Assembly (NCBI GenBank): GCA_963749035.1
Contig: CAVVKW010000004.1
Coordinates: 310,001-374,000 of the forward strand
From: CAVVKW01 sp963749035
GTDB taxonomy: Bacteria; Verrucomicrobiota; Verrucomicrobiia; Chthoniobacterales; JAATET01
Length of the DNA: 64,000 nucleotides
Reading direction: 5' to 3'
Below are positions 18,728 to 27,698 of this stretch, piece by piece (the stretch's first letter is position 1; the number at the start of each line of letters is the position of its first letter). The translations under genes were made by a program, and so were the position numbers. The notes beneath the pieces are model-generated. The model was given only the letters and a program-made list of their open reading frames with translations, was not told where the DNA came from and made no database searches.

Positions 18728-19951
18728 ATGCGCTGTGCCGCGTTCATTTTTGCCCTGTTGTTGATGGGGTTTGTTTCCGAAGCCGCGACCTGGAACGTGA
18801 TCAAGGTGGGCGGGCGTCGCTACGTGCCGATCTCGGACGTGGCGAAATTCTACCGCCTCGGGGAGGACAAGTCGGACCGGAAGACTTTCAAACTGAGCGC
18901 GGAGGGGCGGGAGATTCGCGGGACGACGGGCGGGCGCGATCTTTACATCAACGGCGTGAAATACGTGCTTTGCTTTCCGATGGAATCGCGAAATGGCGAG
19001 GTTTATCTCTCCGCGATGGACGTGACGAAGATCATCGAGCCAGTGCTGCGCCCGGGAAAAATCAAGGACGCCGAGCGGATCAAGACGATCGTCTTGGACG
19101 CCGGGCACGGGGGGCACGACAGCGGGGCGACGGGGCCGTTGGGGCTCGAGAAGGCCTACGCATTGGACGTGGTGCTGCGGGCGAGGGAACTGCTTTTAAA
19201 GGACGGGTATGACGTGAAATTGACGCGGTCGAAAGACGTTTTCGTGCCGCTCCAGGAGCGGGCGAACTTTGCCAACAAGCACGACAACGCCCTGTTCTTC
19301 AGCGTTCACTTCAACAAGAGCAGTTCGAGTGCGGCGACGGGGATCGAGACATACGCGCTGGCTCCGCGCGGGGTGCCGTCGATGGACGAGGAGAATCTGA
19401 GCTACAGCGATTTCAAGGAGAACCCGGGGAACGCGCAGGATCCGCAGAACGTGGCGCTGGCGGCGGCGGTTCATTCCGCGATGGTGAACAATCTTCAGGT
19501 GCCGGATCGCGGGATCAAGCGGGCGCGGTTTGTCGTGATCAAAAACATCAAGATTCCCGGTGTGCTGCTGGAGGGCGGGTTCATGGGGAGCACTCGGGAC
19601 GCGAAGTTGATCGCGTCGGGCGAATACCGTCAGAAGATGGCTGCGTCGATTTTGCAGGCGGTGCGAGCGTTCACGCGGTCGGTGAACGGGCGAGTTGAAT
19701 CCGCGCCGCCGACGTTGATCGTCAAGGGTGATGACCCGACGTCGGTGCCTTCGCTGGAAACGGTCGAGAAAACCAAGAAGGGACCTGCGGTGATCACGCC
19801 GCCGGAAGGAATCGAGCCGAGGCCGAGGCCGAAGGTCGAGAAGAACAAGACGCCCTCGGCGAAAGAGGTCGCGCCAACTCCCGTGCCGCCGGAACCGGCG
19901 GCCGTGCCGACGCCTTCGATGGAGAAGATGAAGGTCGATAAGTGGTGGTAG
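18728..19951 (+). CDS. N-acetylmuramoyl-L-alanine amidase (Amidase_3), secreted
   Basis: The protein has 407 residues with a signal peptide (CAAFIFALLLMGFVSEA). Residues ~20-105 form a copper-amine-oxidase-like N-terminal domain. The Amidase_3 domain (~118-315) has zinc ligands His127 (LDAGHGGHDSGA), Glu141 (GLEKAYALD) and His194 (FFSVHFNKS), and catalytic Glu282 (VLLEGGFM). It cleaves the bond between MurNAc and L-Ala, as AmiA/AmiC do during cell separation. The C-terminal ~90 residues are a proline/lysine-rich linker ending MKVDKWW, without SPOR or LysM. murI follows 52 bases downstream. Confidence 0.93.
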   Translation: MRCAAFIFALLLMGFVSEAATWNVIKVGGRRYVPISDVAKFYRLGEDKSDRKTFKLSAEGREIRGTTGGRDLYINGVKYVLCFPMESRNGEVYLSAMDVTKIIEPVLRPGKIKDAERIKTIVLDAGHGGHDSGATGPLGLEKAYALDVVLRARELLLKDGYDVKLTRSKDVFVPLQERANFANKHDNALFFSVHFNKSSSSAATGIETYALAPRGVPSMDEENLSYSDFKENPGNAQDPQNVALAAAVHSAMVNNLQVPDRGIKRARFVVIKNIKIPGVLLEGGFMGSTRDAKLIASGEYRQKMAASILQAVRAFTRSVNGRVESAPPTLIVKGDDPTSVPSLETVEKTKKGPAVITPPEGIEPRPRPKVEKNKTPSAKEVAPTPVPPEPAAVPTPSMEKMKVDKWW

Positions 19952-20003
19952 GCGAGGGAGTTTTCGGTTTTCAGTTTTCAGTTTTCAGGATTGAGTTCGC
20001 CGG

Positions 20004-20861
20004 GTGGAAAGCGAAGTGGAGACGATAGCGGACGTGACGGGTGAAGGCGAGTTGGCCGGTGGGCCGATCGGGGTTTTTGATTCGGGGATCGGTGGATTGA
20101 CCGTGGCGGCGGCACTGCGGGAGTTGTTGCCGGCGGAGCGGATTTTCTACATCGGGGACACGGCGCGGGTGCCATACGGCGGGAAGAGTCGCCGGACGAT
20201 CGAGCGATACAGCGTGGAGATCGGGGGATTGCTGCTGGCGGAGGGAGCGAAGATGATCGTGGTCGCGTGCAACACGGCGTCGGCTCTGGGGGTGCCGAAG
20301 ATGCAGACGCTCTTTCGGGCTCCGGTGCTGGGGGTGATCGTGCCAGGTGCGGCGGCCGCGGCATCGGTCAGTAAGACGGGACGGATCGGGGTCATCGGAA
20401 CGCGGGCGACGATCTCGAGTCGGGCCTACGAGCAGGCGATTCACGTGGTGCGCCCGGAGGCGCAGGTATTTGCCGTGGCGTGTCCGCTGCTGGTGCCGTT
20501 GATCGAAGAGGGGTTGTTCGAAGATCCGATCACCGACCAGGTATTGGAGCGTTATCTCGAGCCACTGCTGGCGGAGGGGATCGACACGCTCGTGCTGGGT
20601 TGCACGCACTACCCGCTCTTGAGGGAGGCGATCGGTCGGGCGGCGGGTGAGGGGGTTGCTTTGGTCGACTCGGCGCAGAATTGCGCGTTGGCGGTGCGGG
20701 ATGCGTTGGCGACTGGCGATTGTGCGGCGGACCTGGCGCGCGTCGGCCAACTGAACGTGGCACTGACGGATTCGACCGAGGGATTTTTACGGGTCGCCGT
20801 GGATGCGCTCGGACTTGACATCGGCGACGTCCAGGTGCGGGCGGTGCAGGGTGACGGGTAG
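20004..20861 (+). CDS. murI: Glutamate racemase
   Basis: MurI converts L-glutamate to D-glutamate for peptidoglycan. At 285 residues it has PIGVFDSGIGGLTVAAAL near the N-terminus, and both catalytic cysteines in family context: Cys89 (MIVVACNTAS) and Cys200 (TLVLGCTHYPLL). GDTARVPYGGKS is the substrate-binding segment. The assigned start is GTG 20004. The conserved part begins at about residue 20, so the true start could be slightly later. Its place after an amidase makes a cell-wall pair. Confidence 0.95.
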   Translation: MESEVETIADVTGEGELAGGPIGVFDSGIGGLTVAAALRELLPAERIFYIGDTARVPYGGKSRRTIERYSVEIGGLLLAEGAKMIVVACNTASALGVPKMQTLFRAPVLGVIVPGAAAAASVSKTGRIGVIGTRATISSRAYEQAIHVVRPEAQVFAVACPLLVPLIEEGLFEDPITDQVLERYLEPLLAEGIDTLVLGCTHYPLLREAIGRAAGEGVALVDSAQNCALAVRDALATGDCAADLARVGQLNVALTDSTEGFLRVAVDALGLDIGDVQVRAVQGDG

Positions 20862-20869
20862 CGACTTTT

Positions 20870-20930
20870 GAGATTTTAGATCTCGGATTTCGGATCTCGG
20901 ATTTCGAGAATTAAGAATCGAAAATTTAGG
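20870..20930. repeat. GATTTCGGAT-type dispersed repeat
   Basis: Degenerate units of GATTTTAGATCTCGGATTTC are followed by AGAATTAAGAATCGAAAATT. This is the same family as at 26677-26750, 50859-50891, 61271-61297 and 61849-61865. It lies downstream of murI. Confidence 0.7.
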
Positions 20931-21041
20931 GTGGGTTCAGGTTGAGTTTGGGAGGTCGCCGTCGATGACTGAGATCGGCTGCGGAAGTTGCTGCCGGAGT
21001 TTTCAAGCGATGAAGGCTGCGCGGCGGGCGGGGATGAGTGG

Positions 21042-21113
21042 GCGAGGCGCTTGGACAGTGGGGCGGACGACTATCTGACGAAGCCTTTCGAGATGGACGA
21101 GGTGGTGACGCGG
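21042..21113 (+). pseudogene. Response-regulator receiver domain fragment
   Basis: Twenty-four codons read ARRLDSGADDYLTKPFEMDE then VVTR, the unmistakable alpha4-beta5 end of an OmpR-type receiver domain, including the conserved Lys. Nothing of the phosphoacceptor region or the DNA-binding domain remains. The fragment is directly followed by the pabB stop codon, and imprecise sequence precedes it. It is debris of a deleted two-component gene. Confidence 0.7.
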
Positions 21114-21117
21114 CGGG

Positions 21118-22353
21118 TTATGTGCAGATCTCATCGTGGGTCTTGCAGCGTTCGGCGGCGAGGAGGATCCCGGCGGCTTTGTCGAGGGTCTCCTGCCATT
21201 CGCGTTCGGGGATCGAGTCTGCGACGATTCCGGCGCCGACGTGGAAGCTGGCCCGGGCGTTTTCGATGACGGCGGTCCGGATGGCGATGTTAAATTGGCT
21301 TTCGCCGTTGAAGCCAAAATAGCCGATGGCACCGGTGTAAAGTCCGCGGGGGATGGGCTCGAGTTCGGCGATAATCTCGAGTGCCCGCGCCTTCGGGGCA
21401 CCGGAGATCGAGCCACCGGGGAAGCAGGCCGCGACGGCGTCGAGGTGGGTGACGTCGGGGCGGAGTTGGCCTTCGATGGTCGAGACGAGGTGGAAGACTT
21501 GTTCGAAACGCTCGAGTCGGAGGAGGTCGGTGACTTGGACGCTACCGTATTCGCAGACGCGCCCGAGGTCGTTTCGTTCGAGGTCGGTGATCATGACGAG
21601 TTCCGCGACTTCCTTGTCGGAGGTGAGGAGATCGTAGGCGGAGCGTTCGTCGTGGTCGTGATCGGCACGACGCGGGCGGGTGCCTTTGATCGGGCGGGTG
21701 ACGACGTGGTTTCCGCTGAGGCGGAGGAAGGATTCGGGCGAAGCCGAAAGGACGGTGCGGTCGCCAAGATCGAGGTAGGCCGCGTGGGGAGCGGGCGAGT
21801 TGTGCCGGAGGGACCCGTAGAACGGCCACGGGCTGCCGAGGAAATCAGCGGAGAAGCGGTGAGACAGGCAGGCTTGGTAGATGTCACCCGCGGCGATGAA
21901 CTCCTGGGCGCGGCGGACCATTTGGCAGAATTGGGATTCGGTGATCTCGGCTTGGAACCGCGGTGTTTGGTGGGCGCGTGGTGGGTCGGTCTGCGGCGGA
22001 AGGGAGCCACGGAGTTGCCAAGTCTCGGTGCCGTGATTGAAGGCGAGGAGGTTTTCGTAGAACGCGAAGCGGTAGCTGCCGTCGAAGGAAAACCAGCCGA
22101 TGGCGGCGCCCTCTGGAAGTCCGGAGTTGGCGGAGTCGTGTCGGCGCTGATCGAGTTCGTGCGCGAGGTGGGGCCAGTCGGCGGCGGAGCCGGAGAGGAT
22201 GAGGTCGGGATCGGAGGCGAGGATCGAGTGGCTTTCGGCGGAAGCGAGCGAGCTGTCGAGGAAGGCAAATCCGGGGCGGACGAGTCGCGCCGCGAGGTCC
22301 GCCGGGGCGAGGTCGATGGGGACCGGAGCGAAGGCGGGACGGGACTGGCGCAT
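21118..22353 (-). CDS. pabB: Aminodeoxychorismate synthase component I
   Basis: This chorismate-binding enzyme has 411 residues from ATG 22353. A further 29 in-frame upstream codons read into the divergent gene and look unrelated. PIKGT (Lys223) is the PabB signature; anthranilate synthase TrpE has Ala in place of the Lys. ITDLERNDLGRV, FPGGSISGAPK and GYFGFNGESQFNIAIRTAV are the other active-site blocks. It aminates chorismate to aminodeoxychorismate for folate, using ammonia from a PabA subunit not present here. There is no PabC fusion. Confidence 0.88.
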   Translation of the reverse strand: MRQSRPAFAPVPIDLAPADLAARLVRPGFAFLDSSLASAESHSILASDPDLILSGSAADWPHLAHELDQRRHDSANSGLPEGAAIGWFSFDGSYRFAFYENLLAFNHGTETWQLRGSLPPQTDPPRAHQTPRFQAEITESQFCQMVRRAQEFIAAGDIYQACLSHRFSADFLGSPWPFYGSLRHNSPAPHAAYLDLGDRTVLSASPESFLRLSGNHVVTRPIKGTRPRRADHDHDERSAYDLLTSDKEVAELVMITDLERNDLGRVCEYGSVQVTDLLRLERFEQVFHLVSTIEGQLRPDVTHLDAVAACFPGGSISGAPKARALEIIAELEPIPRGLYTGAIGYFGFNGESQFNIAIRTAVIENARASFHVGAGIVADSIPEREWQETLDKAAGILLAAERCKTHDEICT

Positions 22354-22443
22354 GGTTGCCGGTGGCGACTTGCCAAGTGAAAACAAACCTGTTTGCTTGG
22401 CAAGTCCCGACGGGCGGACTGCTGGCGGATCGGGGGGCATTGC

Positions 22444-23310
22444 ATGAAGATTCGAGTTCTAAATTGGCTGTTGGTCGGGAGTGTTTTTCTTTTGTCGGCT
22501 CAGGTGGCGGAGGCGCAGCGGCGTGGAACGGGTCTGAGCACCTTGCCGCCGACCGAAGAGGAGCGGACCGACGCCGCGATTCGCGAGGCGAACGAACAGA
22601 CCCTCGAGGGGGTGGCCGAAGGCGACGCGGAAGCGACCGACGAGCAGCAGGCCGAAATGGAGCAGGCTCAGGAGAATCTCGCCGAGGAAGTCGACGCTCA
22701 GGACGCCGAGGACGCCGAGATGGTGGAAGACAGTGGGGCTGAACCGATGGAGCCCGCGCCGGGAATCGACGACTTGCCCGGTGACTTGCCGCCCATCGAA
22801 CAGGAATTCTCCGGTGAGGAGCAGCTGCCGCCGATCGAGGACGACCTCCCGGAGATCCCGATGGACGAGCTTCCAGACCCGAGCACGTTGATCCCCGAAG
22901 ACATTTATTCGCCGCCGGAGGCGGTGGACTACCCGCCGGATGCGCCGATCGAATACGACTATTCGACCGAGATTGCGCCGGCTCCGCCGGAGGTGAAGGA
23001 GAACGCTTTTGAGAAGGAGCGGAAGATGAAGGTGCGTTTTCAGCAGGTGAAATTGCAGGCACTGAAGGACCAAGCGGTCCGCGACATGAAGGACAAGTCG
23101 GAGGCTGCGCGGACGGACGAGGATAAGCGCGTTGCCCTGCGGGAATATTACCGGATGCTCTTCGCGAAGATCAATTCGATCGATCCAGAGCTCGAACCGC
23201 GGAGCGCCGTGCTGGAGAAGGCGTATCTCCGGCGCTTGGGACAGTATCGCGTGGAACCGACGATCCCGATGAGTCCGCCGCCGACACCGGTGCCGCTCGA
23301 GGCACTGTAA
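22444..23310 (+). CDS. Secreted acidic proline-rich protein of unknown function
   Basis: The protein has 288 residues with a signal peptide (VLNWLLVGSVFLLSAQVAEA). The middle (~40-185) is very acidic and proline-rich, with phrases such as LPPIEDDLPEIPMDELPDPS. The C-terminal ~90 residues are helical and basic (EKERKMKVRFQQVKLQALKD), and the end is proline-rich. Disorder followed by a helical part suggests a periplasmic scaffold or linker. ATG 22444 is preferred because the signal peptide starts there. It is divergent from pabB. I recognise no family. Confidence 0.75.
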   Translation: MKIRVLNWLLVGSVFLLSAQVAEAQRRGTGLSTLPPTEEERTDAAIREANEQTLEGVAEGDAEATDEQQAEMEQAQENLAEEVDAQDAEDAEMVEDSGAEPMEPAPGIDDLPGDLPPIEQEFSGEEQLPPIEDDLPEIPMDELPDPSTLIPEDIYSPPEAVDYPPDAPIEYDYSTEIAPAPPEVKENAFEKERKMKVRFQQVKLQALKDQAVRDMKDKSEAARTDEDKRVALREYYRMLFAKINSIDPELEPRSAVLEKAYLRRLGQYRVEPTIPMSPPPTPVPLEAL

Positions 23311-23452
23311 GAGGCTGGGAGACGAGTGCCATACCGCGTCTTTCCGCGGAAAGACGGTGCCCTGCGGCGTTGGGGCTCGGTTACGTATCGCCGCGGACTT
23401 GCGCGCTCACCGCGCCTTGCAGGTTGGATCTTTGCCGCAAATCCAGGGGTTA

Positions 23453-25099
23453 TCACTCCTTCAAGATTTTCTGACGCGTGTCGGTTTCGAGCCCAGCGGC
23501 GTTGATCCATTGCGTGGCGGCGGCCGGGTCGCGTTTCATCCAGCGGGATGCGATGGAAACGATTTCATTGTTCCGCGTTTCTTCGTTCTGGATCGACCGA
23601 GCCCATTGGAGGCTGGTGGAAGGATCGCGCCGGGCAAGGTCGTCGAGGAAGCGGGGAAGGATCTGATCGCGTTCGGCGTCGTTCGGCAGAGATTGAAACC
23701 ACCCGAGAGCAGAGGCGGGGTCGTAGCGGGTCCAACGGGACATGACGCGACCGATCGTCGACGCACGGTCGTCGTCGCTGCTGAGCGCGCCGGCCCATTC
23801 CGCGGCTCCCGCTGGGTCGTAGTGAGACCACCGGTAGGCAAGGTTGCGGATGGCGTATTGTCGGGTCGAGGCGTCGGAAATGTTCGTGAGAAGTGCCGCG
23901 GCGGCTGAGGCGTCGTTCCTGCCGACTCCCGAGATGACGCCCGACCAGATGGCGTCTTGAACGGTGGGATCGGTCTGAGATTGCGCCCAAGCCTGGGCAG
24001 CGGCGGGGTCGGAGTCCCCCCACGACGAGGCAATGTTGCGAAGGGCGTCGTCCTGCTCGCTCTCGCTGCCGATGAGCATGGCGAGGGCAATGGCGTCGTT
24101 TGGGTTGCTGGAAGCGACCCGGGAGGTGGCGTCCTCGATGATTTGGTCCCGCTCGTAGCCGGCTGGGAGGTCGAGAAGCCATTCCGTCGCGCCGGCAATA
24201 TCGTCGCGCGCCCATTCTCGAACGACGTCGCTGAGCAGGTCTTTTCGGGAGGGTTCCGACTGGAGCGAACGAGCCCACTCCGCAGCGGCGGCGGGGTCCT
24301 GGTTGCCCCAATTTCCGACGACCGAGCGAAGGGCGTTGGCGCGGAGAGGCCCGGGCGGAATGGAGACCGCCAAAGAGGCGGCTTCGTTCGGGTCGTTTTG
24401 GGTGAGGGCGTTGAAAACGAGGTAGGAGTGGTCGCGCTGAGTTGAGAGCGGTTGGGAGCGGAGGTAGTCGAAGGCGGCGCGGGGATCGCGCTCGGCAAAT
24501 GACACCATGATTCGTGAGCGCGCGATGCGTCCGATGTCGCCGTCGGTCTGCTGATCGGTCCAGGCCATGGCTGCGTCGAAATCGTTCTCGGACCAACCGA
24601 CCAATGCGCCGGTGATCGCGTATCGTTGGGCGCGGGAGTCGGTGATCGATTGGGCGTAGTCGAGGGCGGAGCGCGGCTCGAGGCGGGCCCACGCCGAAAG
24701 GATGCCGGTCAGGGCGTTTCCGTGCCGATCGAGAGATTCCTGGGCTCGAATCGCGTCGGCGGCTTCACGCGCCGTTTGGGGTGTTAGGTCGAGGGTGACC
24801 GCGGCGATCATGGCGAGTCGGCGATACGTGCTGGTCTCACTCATTGCCGTGGAGACGCGCTGGGAAACCGAAGCGTTGTTCGCGGTGGCAGTCTGAGACG
24901 GTGGCGTTTGCCGGGTCTGCGGGAGAGAGGGGACCCCGGAGCCGGACAGCGAGGCGTCACCGGGGCGTGAAGATTGTTGGAGAACCGAGAGAGTCGGCGT
25001 CAGGTCCGGTTGGGCAGGGGGGCGGGGAAGGGTGCGTCCGACGAGAATGCCGATGACAAGAACGCCGATTGCGAGGAGGGGAATGTAAATTGGCTTCAT
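23453..25099 (-). CDS. Membrane-anchored protein with ~31-residue helical repeats
   Basis: The protein has 548 residues. A single N-terminal membrane segment (YIPLLAIGVLVIGILVGRTL) anchors it, and a proline/serine-rich linker follows. From about residue 105 to the end, units of roughly 31 residues recur with a W...DP.AA..W...LP....R..AI pattern (for example WSHYDPAGAAEWAGALSSDD and WTRYDPASALGWFQSLPNDA). The pattern is TPR/Sel1/HEAT-like and suits protein-protein contacts on the periplasmic side. Such repeat proteins are frequent in Verrucomicrobia and unassigned. No enzymatic motif is present. Confidence 0.8.
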   Translation of the reverse strand: MKPIYIPLLAIGVLVIGILVGRTLPRPPAQPDLTPTLSVLQQSSRPGDASLSGSGVPSLPQTRQTPPSQTATANNASVSQRVSTAMSETSTYRRLAMIAAVTLDLTPQTAREAADAIRAQESLDRHGNALTGILSAWARLEPRSALDYAQSITDSRAQRYAITGALVGWSENDFDAAMAWTDQQTDGDIGRIARSRIMVSFAERDPRAAFDYLRSQPLSTQRDHSYLVFNALTQNDPNEAASLAVSIPPGPLRANALRSVVGNWGNQDPAAAAEWARSLQSEPSRKDLLSDVVREWARDDIAGATEWLLDLPAGYERDQIIEDATSRVASSNPNDAIALAMLIGSESEQDDALRNIASSWGDSDPAAAQAWAQSQTDPTVQDAIWSGVISGVGRNDASAAAALLTNISDASTRQYAIRNLAYRWSHYDPAGAAEWAGALSSDDDRASTIGRVMSRWTRYDPASALGWFQSLPNDAERDQILPRFLDDLARRDPSTSLQWARSIQNEETRNNEIVSIASRWMKRDPAAATQWINAAGLETDTRQKILKE

Positions 25100-25116
25100 G
25101 GTGGGGGGGTGAGGAG

Positions 25117-26085
25117 CTAGGGGGTCAGGATGGTTTTTCCAGAATCAGCGTTGGAACTCAACGCGCTCAAGATTTCAGCGATCGGGTAAGTGCGCGCAAT
25201 GGGAACCCGCAGGGAGCCATCGGCGACGAGGCTGGCGAGTTCGGAGAAGACGTCGGCCTGCTTGGGCGCTGGGGTGTCGGTGAACCAACGGCGAAGCCAA
25301 AATCCGCGGAAGTTGAGGTCTTTGAAGATGAGCAGGCCGTTCGGGATTTTGACGGGTTGGCGCGACATCGCGCCGTAGGTCACGTGGGTGCCGCCGGGAG
25401 CGAGGGCGCTGGCGAGATTCAGGGCGGAGGGGCCACCGACGGCGTTGAGGGCGAGACGGGGCGGGCGGTCGCCAAATGGGTTCTCCTTTCGGAGGTCGGT
25501 GTCTTCGAGAACGACAAGATCGGCGCCGAGGGCGGTGAGTTCCGGGATGAGCTCGGGGCGGCGGACGAGGTTGAGAGTTTTGACTCCGAGGGTGCCGGCG
25601 AGGGCGATAACACAGCGCCCAACGCCGGAATTGGCGGCGTTCTGAACGATCCAGTCGCCGGGTTGGAGGTCGACGAACCCGTGGAGCATGCCGTAGGCGG
25701 AGGGTGGATTGACGCCGAGCATGGCGGCCTGCTGTGGGTCGGCGTGAGCCGGGACGGGAACGGCGTCGGCGGCGGGAAGGTTGCGGTGGGTGCACCAGCA
25801 GCCGGGGCGGCTGGTGGCGACGAGATCGCCGGGTGCAAAGTCGGTGACCTGGCTGCCGATGGCGACGACGCGTCCACACCCTTCATTTCCGATGGTGGCG
25901 GGGAGATCGGGAAGTTCGCCGTAGGTCCCTTGAATCACGTTGAGGTCGGCAGGATTGATCGGGCTCGCGAGCATCTCGAGTTGAAGCTCGTCGTCGGCGG
26001 GGGGCGGCAACGGGATCGACTCGACGCGAATGACGTCGGCTGGGTCCCTGCCGAAATCGTGAAGTCGGACGGCGGTGGTGGTCAT
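25117..26085 (-). CDS. Zinc-independent MDR oxidoreductase (2-enoyl thioester reductase-like)
   Basis: The protein has 322 residues from ATG 26085. It is a medium-chain dehydrogenase/reductase: a GroES-like N-terminal half (SPINPADLNVIQGTYGELP, then IGNEGCGRVVAIG) and a Rossmann half (NAANSGVGRCVIALA). SPINPADLN..G.Y and the N-SGVG-x-x loop match mitochondrial MECR/ETR1-type trans-2-enoyl-CoA reductases, which use NADPH and lack catalytic zinc. A quinone reductase is the alternative. The start overlaps the hydrolase stop as ATGA, so the two form an operon. Confidence 0.85.
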   Translation of the reverse strand: MTTTAVRLHDFGRDPADVIRVESIPLPPPADDELQLEMLASPINPADLNVIQGTYGELPDLPATIGNEGCGRVVAIGSQVTDFAPGDLVATSRPGCWCTHRNLPAADAVPVPAHADPQQAAMLGVNPPSAYGMLHGFVDLQPGDWIVQNAANSGVGRCVIALAGTLGVKTLNLVRRPELIPELTALGADLVVLEDTDLRKENPFGDRPPRLALNAVGGPSALNLASALAPGGTHVTYGAMSRQPVKIPNGLLIFKDLNFRGFWLRRWFTDTPAPKQADVFSELASLVADGSLRVPIARTYPIAEILSALSSNADSGKTILTP

Positions 26086-26675
26086 TTTGAGAGTCGATGG
26101 TTGAGAGTCTGCCGTTGAGAGGGTGAGGTGAGGAAGGTCGCGAGGTTTCGATGGAGGGTTCGGCTGTAGAGTGGCCAAACGTGGGCGGGAACGCCGAGTC
26201 GGTGCGTGTGAGTCGCACGGCGCCAGCGGGCACTGGAGGCGGGAAGCACCATGAGGTCGCCGGGTGTCCAAGCGACGAAGGTGGGAACCTGCCAATCCGC
26301 ATCGTCGAGCTGACGGAGGAATTCGCTGGAGGGTCGCATTTGCGTAATGCCTGCGCCGGGGAGGAGGCGGGCGGCGAGTGAACCAGCGTGCGGAGTGTTC
26401 AGAAACGCCGCGGACCGAACGGGAAGGTCGGGGGCGGCGAGGCACGTCGAGCGAATGACGAGTCCGCCCATGCTGTAGCCGACGAGATTGACGGGACCCT
26501 CGGTGGATGCGAGGTGATCGGCAAACTTCCGACCTTCGTCGAGAAGACAGGATCGCCCGGACGCGTCGTAGCGGCAGATTTCCACCTCGCCGATCCCGGC
26601 TTGCTCGAGCCGGCGCTTCAGGAGCTGTAGTCGGAGGGGGCGTCCCCAGAGTCCGTCGAGCAGGTAGGTTTTCAC
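26082..26675 (-). CDS. Alpha/beta hydrolase (lipase/esterase-like)
   Basis: The protein has 197 residues from GTG 26675; the frame is open further upstream, but only into the GATTTCGG repeat tract. LVGYSMGGLVIR carries the nucleophile elbow (G-x-S-x-G), TPGDLMVLP is a candidate acid region, and RNLATFL near the end follows the candidate His (LHRNL). The oxyanion strand reads KTYLLDGLWGRPLRL. It resembles PGAP1/triacylglycerol lipase-like esterases of small size. It has no signal peptide. It is translationally coupled to the reductase downstream. Confidence 0.8.
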   Translation of the reverse strand: MKTYLLDGLWGRPLRLQLLKRRLEQAGIGEVEICRYDASGRSCLLDEGRKFADHLASTEGPVNLVGYSMGGLVIRSTCLAAPDLPVRSAAFLNTPHAGSLAARLLPGAGITQMRPSSEFLRQLDDADWQVPTFVAWTPGDLMVLPASSARWRRATHTHRLGVPAHVWPLYSRTLHRNLATFLTSPSQRQTLNHRLSK

Positions 26676-26676
26676 G

Positions 26677-26750
26677 GGATTTCGGATTTCGGATTTCGGA
26701 TTGTGGATTTCGGATTTCGGATTTCGGATTTCGGATTTCGGATTTCGGAA
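26677..26750. repeat. Tandem GGATTTCGGATTTC repeat tract
   Basis: About ten near-perfect tandem copies of the 7-mer GGATTTC are interrupted once by GGATTGTGG. It is the longest member of the GATTTCGG family in the window, between pgpA and the hydrolase. It is likely to vary in copy number between strains. Confidence 0.9.
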
Positions 26751-26766
26751 TGAATGGGATGCGCAG

Positions 26767-27615
26767 CTAGACGAGAAAGAAGACGAGGGCGACGAGGAGA
26801 CCGGCGTAGAGGCCGGCGATGAGGTCGTCCCAGGCGACTTTGCCGCGCCAGGGTCGACGCTCGATCCACTGAATTCCCGGCTTGAGAACGTCGAAGAGGC
26901 GGAACGCACCGAAGGCAAGGAGGAGGCCCAGTGCGATGTGATCCGCTGGAACGAAGCAGACGGCGAGGGCCGCGCCGGCGACTTCGTCGAGGACGAACTC
27001 CCGGGCGTCCGGGTCGAGGAAGTGACGGGTGGCGACGGGCTCGGCGAGGACGCAGAGGATGGTCGTCGCCACGGCGAGGAGAGCGATGAGTGCGAGGACG
27101 GCCGGCCAGGGAAGCGCGAGAGCGAGGATTCCGGCGGCGAGCGGCGGGATGGCGGAGGCGGCGGTGGCGCCGACGACGGGGAAATGGCCGACGGGGCCAA
27201 CGGTGGCGGCGTTGAGGAGGAAGCGGGTTCGGGGCGTGGAGGGCGAGGTGATCGGGATGTCGGAGTGGACCCAGATTTCCTCGACAAATCCAGGAAGCGG
27301 CGTTGCGCACGGTCGGCCGCCGACGTGGTGGAAGAGTCCGGTTGGACGGAAAAGACTGCCGAGCCCTGGAGTGACGGCGTCGAGGAAGCCGTGTAGCGGG
27401 GCGGATCGGGTGGCGGGTCGCCGGTCGGCGAGAGTGAGTCCGGTGGGTTCCGGCCGGGAGGCGTCGCGAACGGTCGCCAGAATGGTGCGAGCTGGTGAGG
27501 GTTCCCGCTCGGCGTCGTCGTCGAAGGTGACGGCGACGGGCTGACCGGGGAAGAGGTTCTCCGCCCGTTGGCGGAGCCGGGTGGTGAGTTGGTCGCGGAG
27601 TTCGGTTGGAATCAC
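26767..27615 (-). CDS. pgpA: Phosphatidylglycerophosphatase A with an N-terminal extension
   Basis: The C-terminal ~150 residues are PgpA, which dephosphorylates phosphatidylglycerol phosphate in the inner membrane. They have TVGPVGHFPVVGATAASAIP, ADAREFVLDEVAG-like acidic residues (DPDAREFVLDEVAG), FRLFDVLKPGIQWIERRPW and KVAWDDLIAGLYAG, with about four membrane segments. The first ~130 residues are an extra soluble region (for example FDDDAEREPSPARTILATVR) absent from the ~170-residue E. coli enzyme. I do not recognise this domain. A fusion or an alternative internal start is possible, although codon use looks uniform. Confidence 0.85.
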   Translation of the reverse strand: MIPTELRDQLTTRLRQRAENLFPGQPVAVTFDDDAEREPSPARTILATVRDASRPEPTGLTLADRRPATRSAPLHGFLDAVTPGLGSLFRPTGLFHHVGGRPCATPLPGFVEEIWVHSDIPITSPSTPRTRFLLNAATVGPVGHFPVVGATAASAIPPLAAGILALALPWPAVLALIALLAVATTILCVLAEPVATRHFLDPDAREFVLDEVAGAALAVCFVPADHIALGLLLAFGAFRLFDVLKPGIQWIERRPWRGKVAWDDLIAGLYAGLLVALVFFLV

Positions 27616-27698
27616 GGCGGGGCGAGGAGTTTTCGCAACCTCGCAGCGAAGTTCGCTTTCCTAGCCGCAGCCGACAAGTTTCTTCCGGGCACGAGAAT

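Noticed and set aside
17888..19117. A long minus-strand frame extending the YejA start into the amidase gene
   Set aside because: The lipoprotein signal starts at 18508. Sequence upstream is antisense to a well-supported amidase.
21118..22353. Anthranilate synthase component I (trpE)
   Set aside because: The PIKGT motif has the PabB-specific Lys in place of Ala, and no trpG or other trp gene adjoins.
26677..26750. GGATTTC tandem tract as a CRISPR or phase-variable promoter
   Set aside because: The 7-base period has no spacers, and the tract sits at the 5' edge of a hydrolase gene without promoter features; it belongs to a dispersed repeat family.
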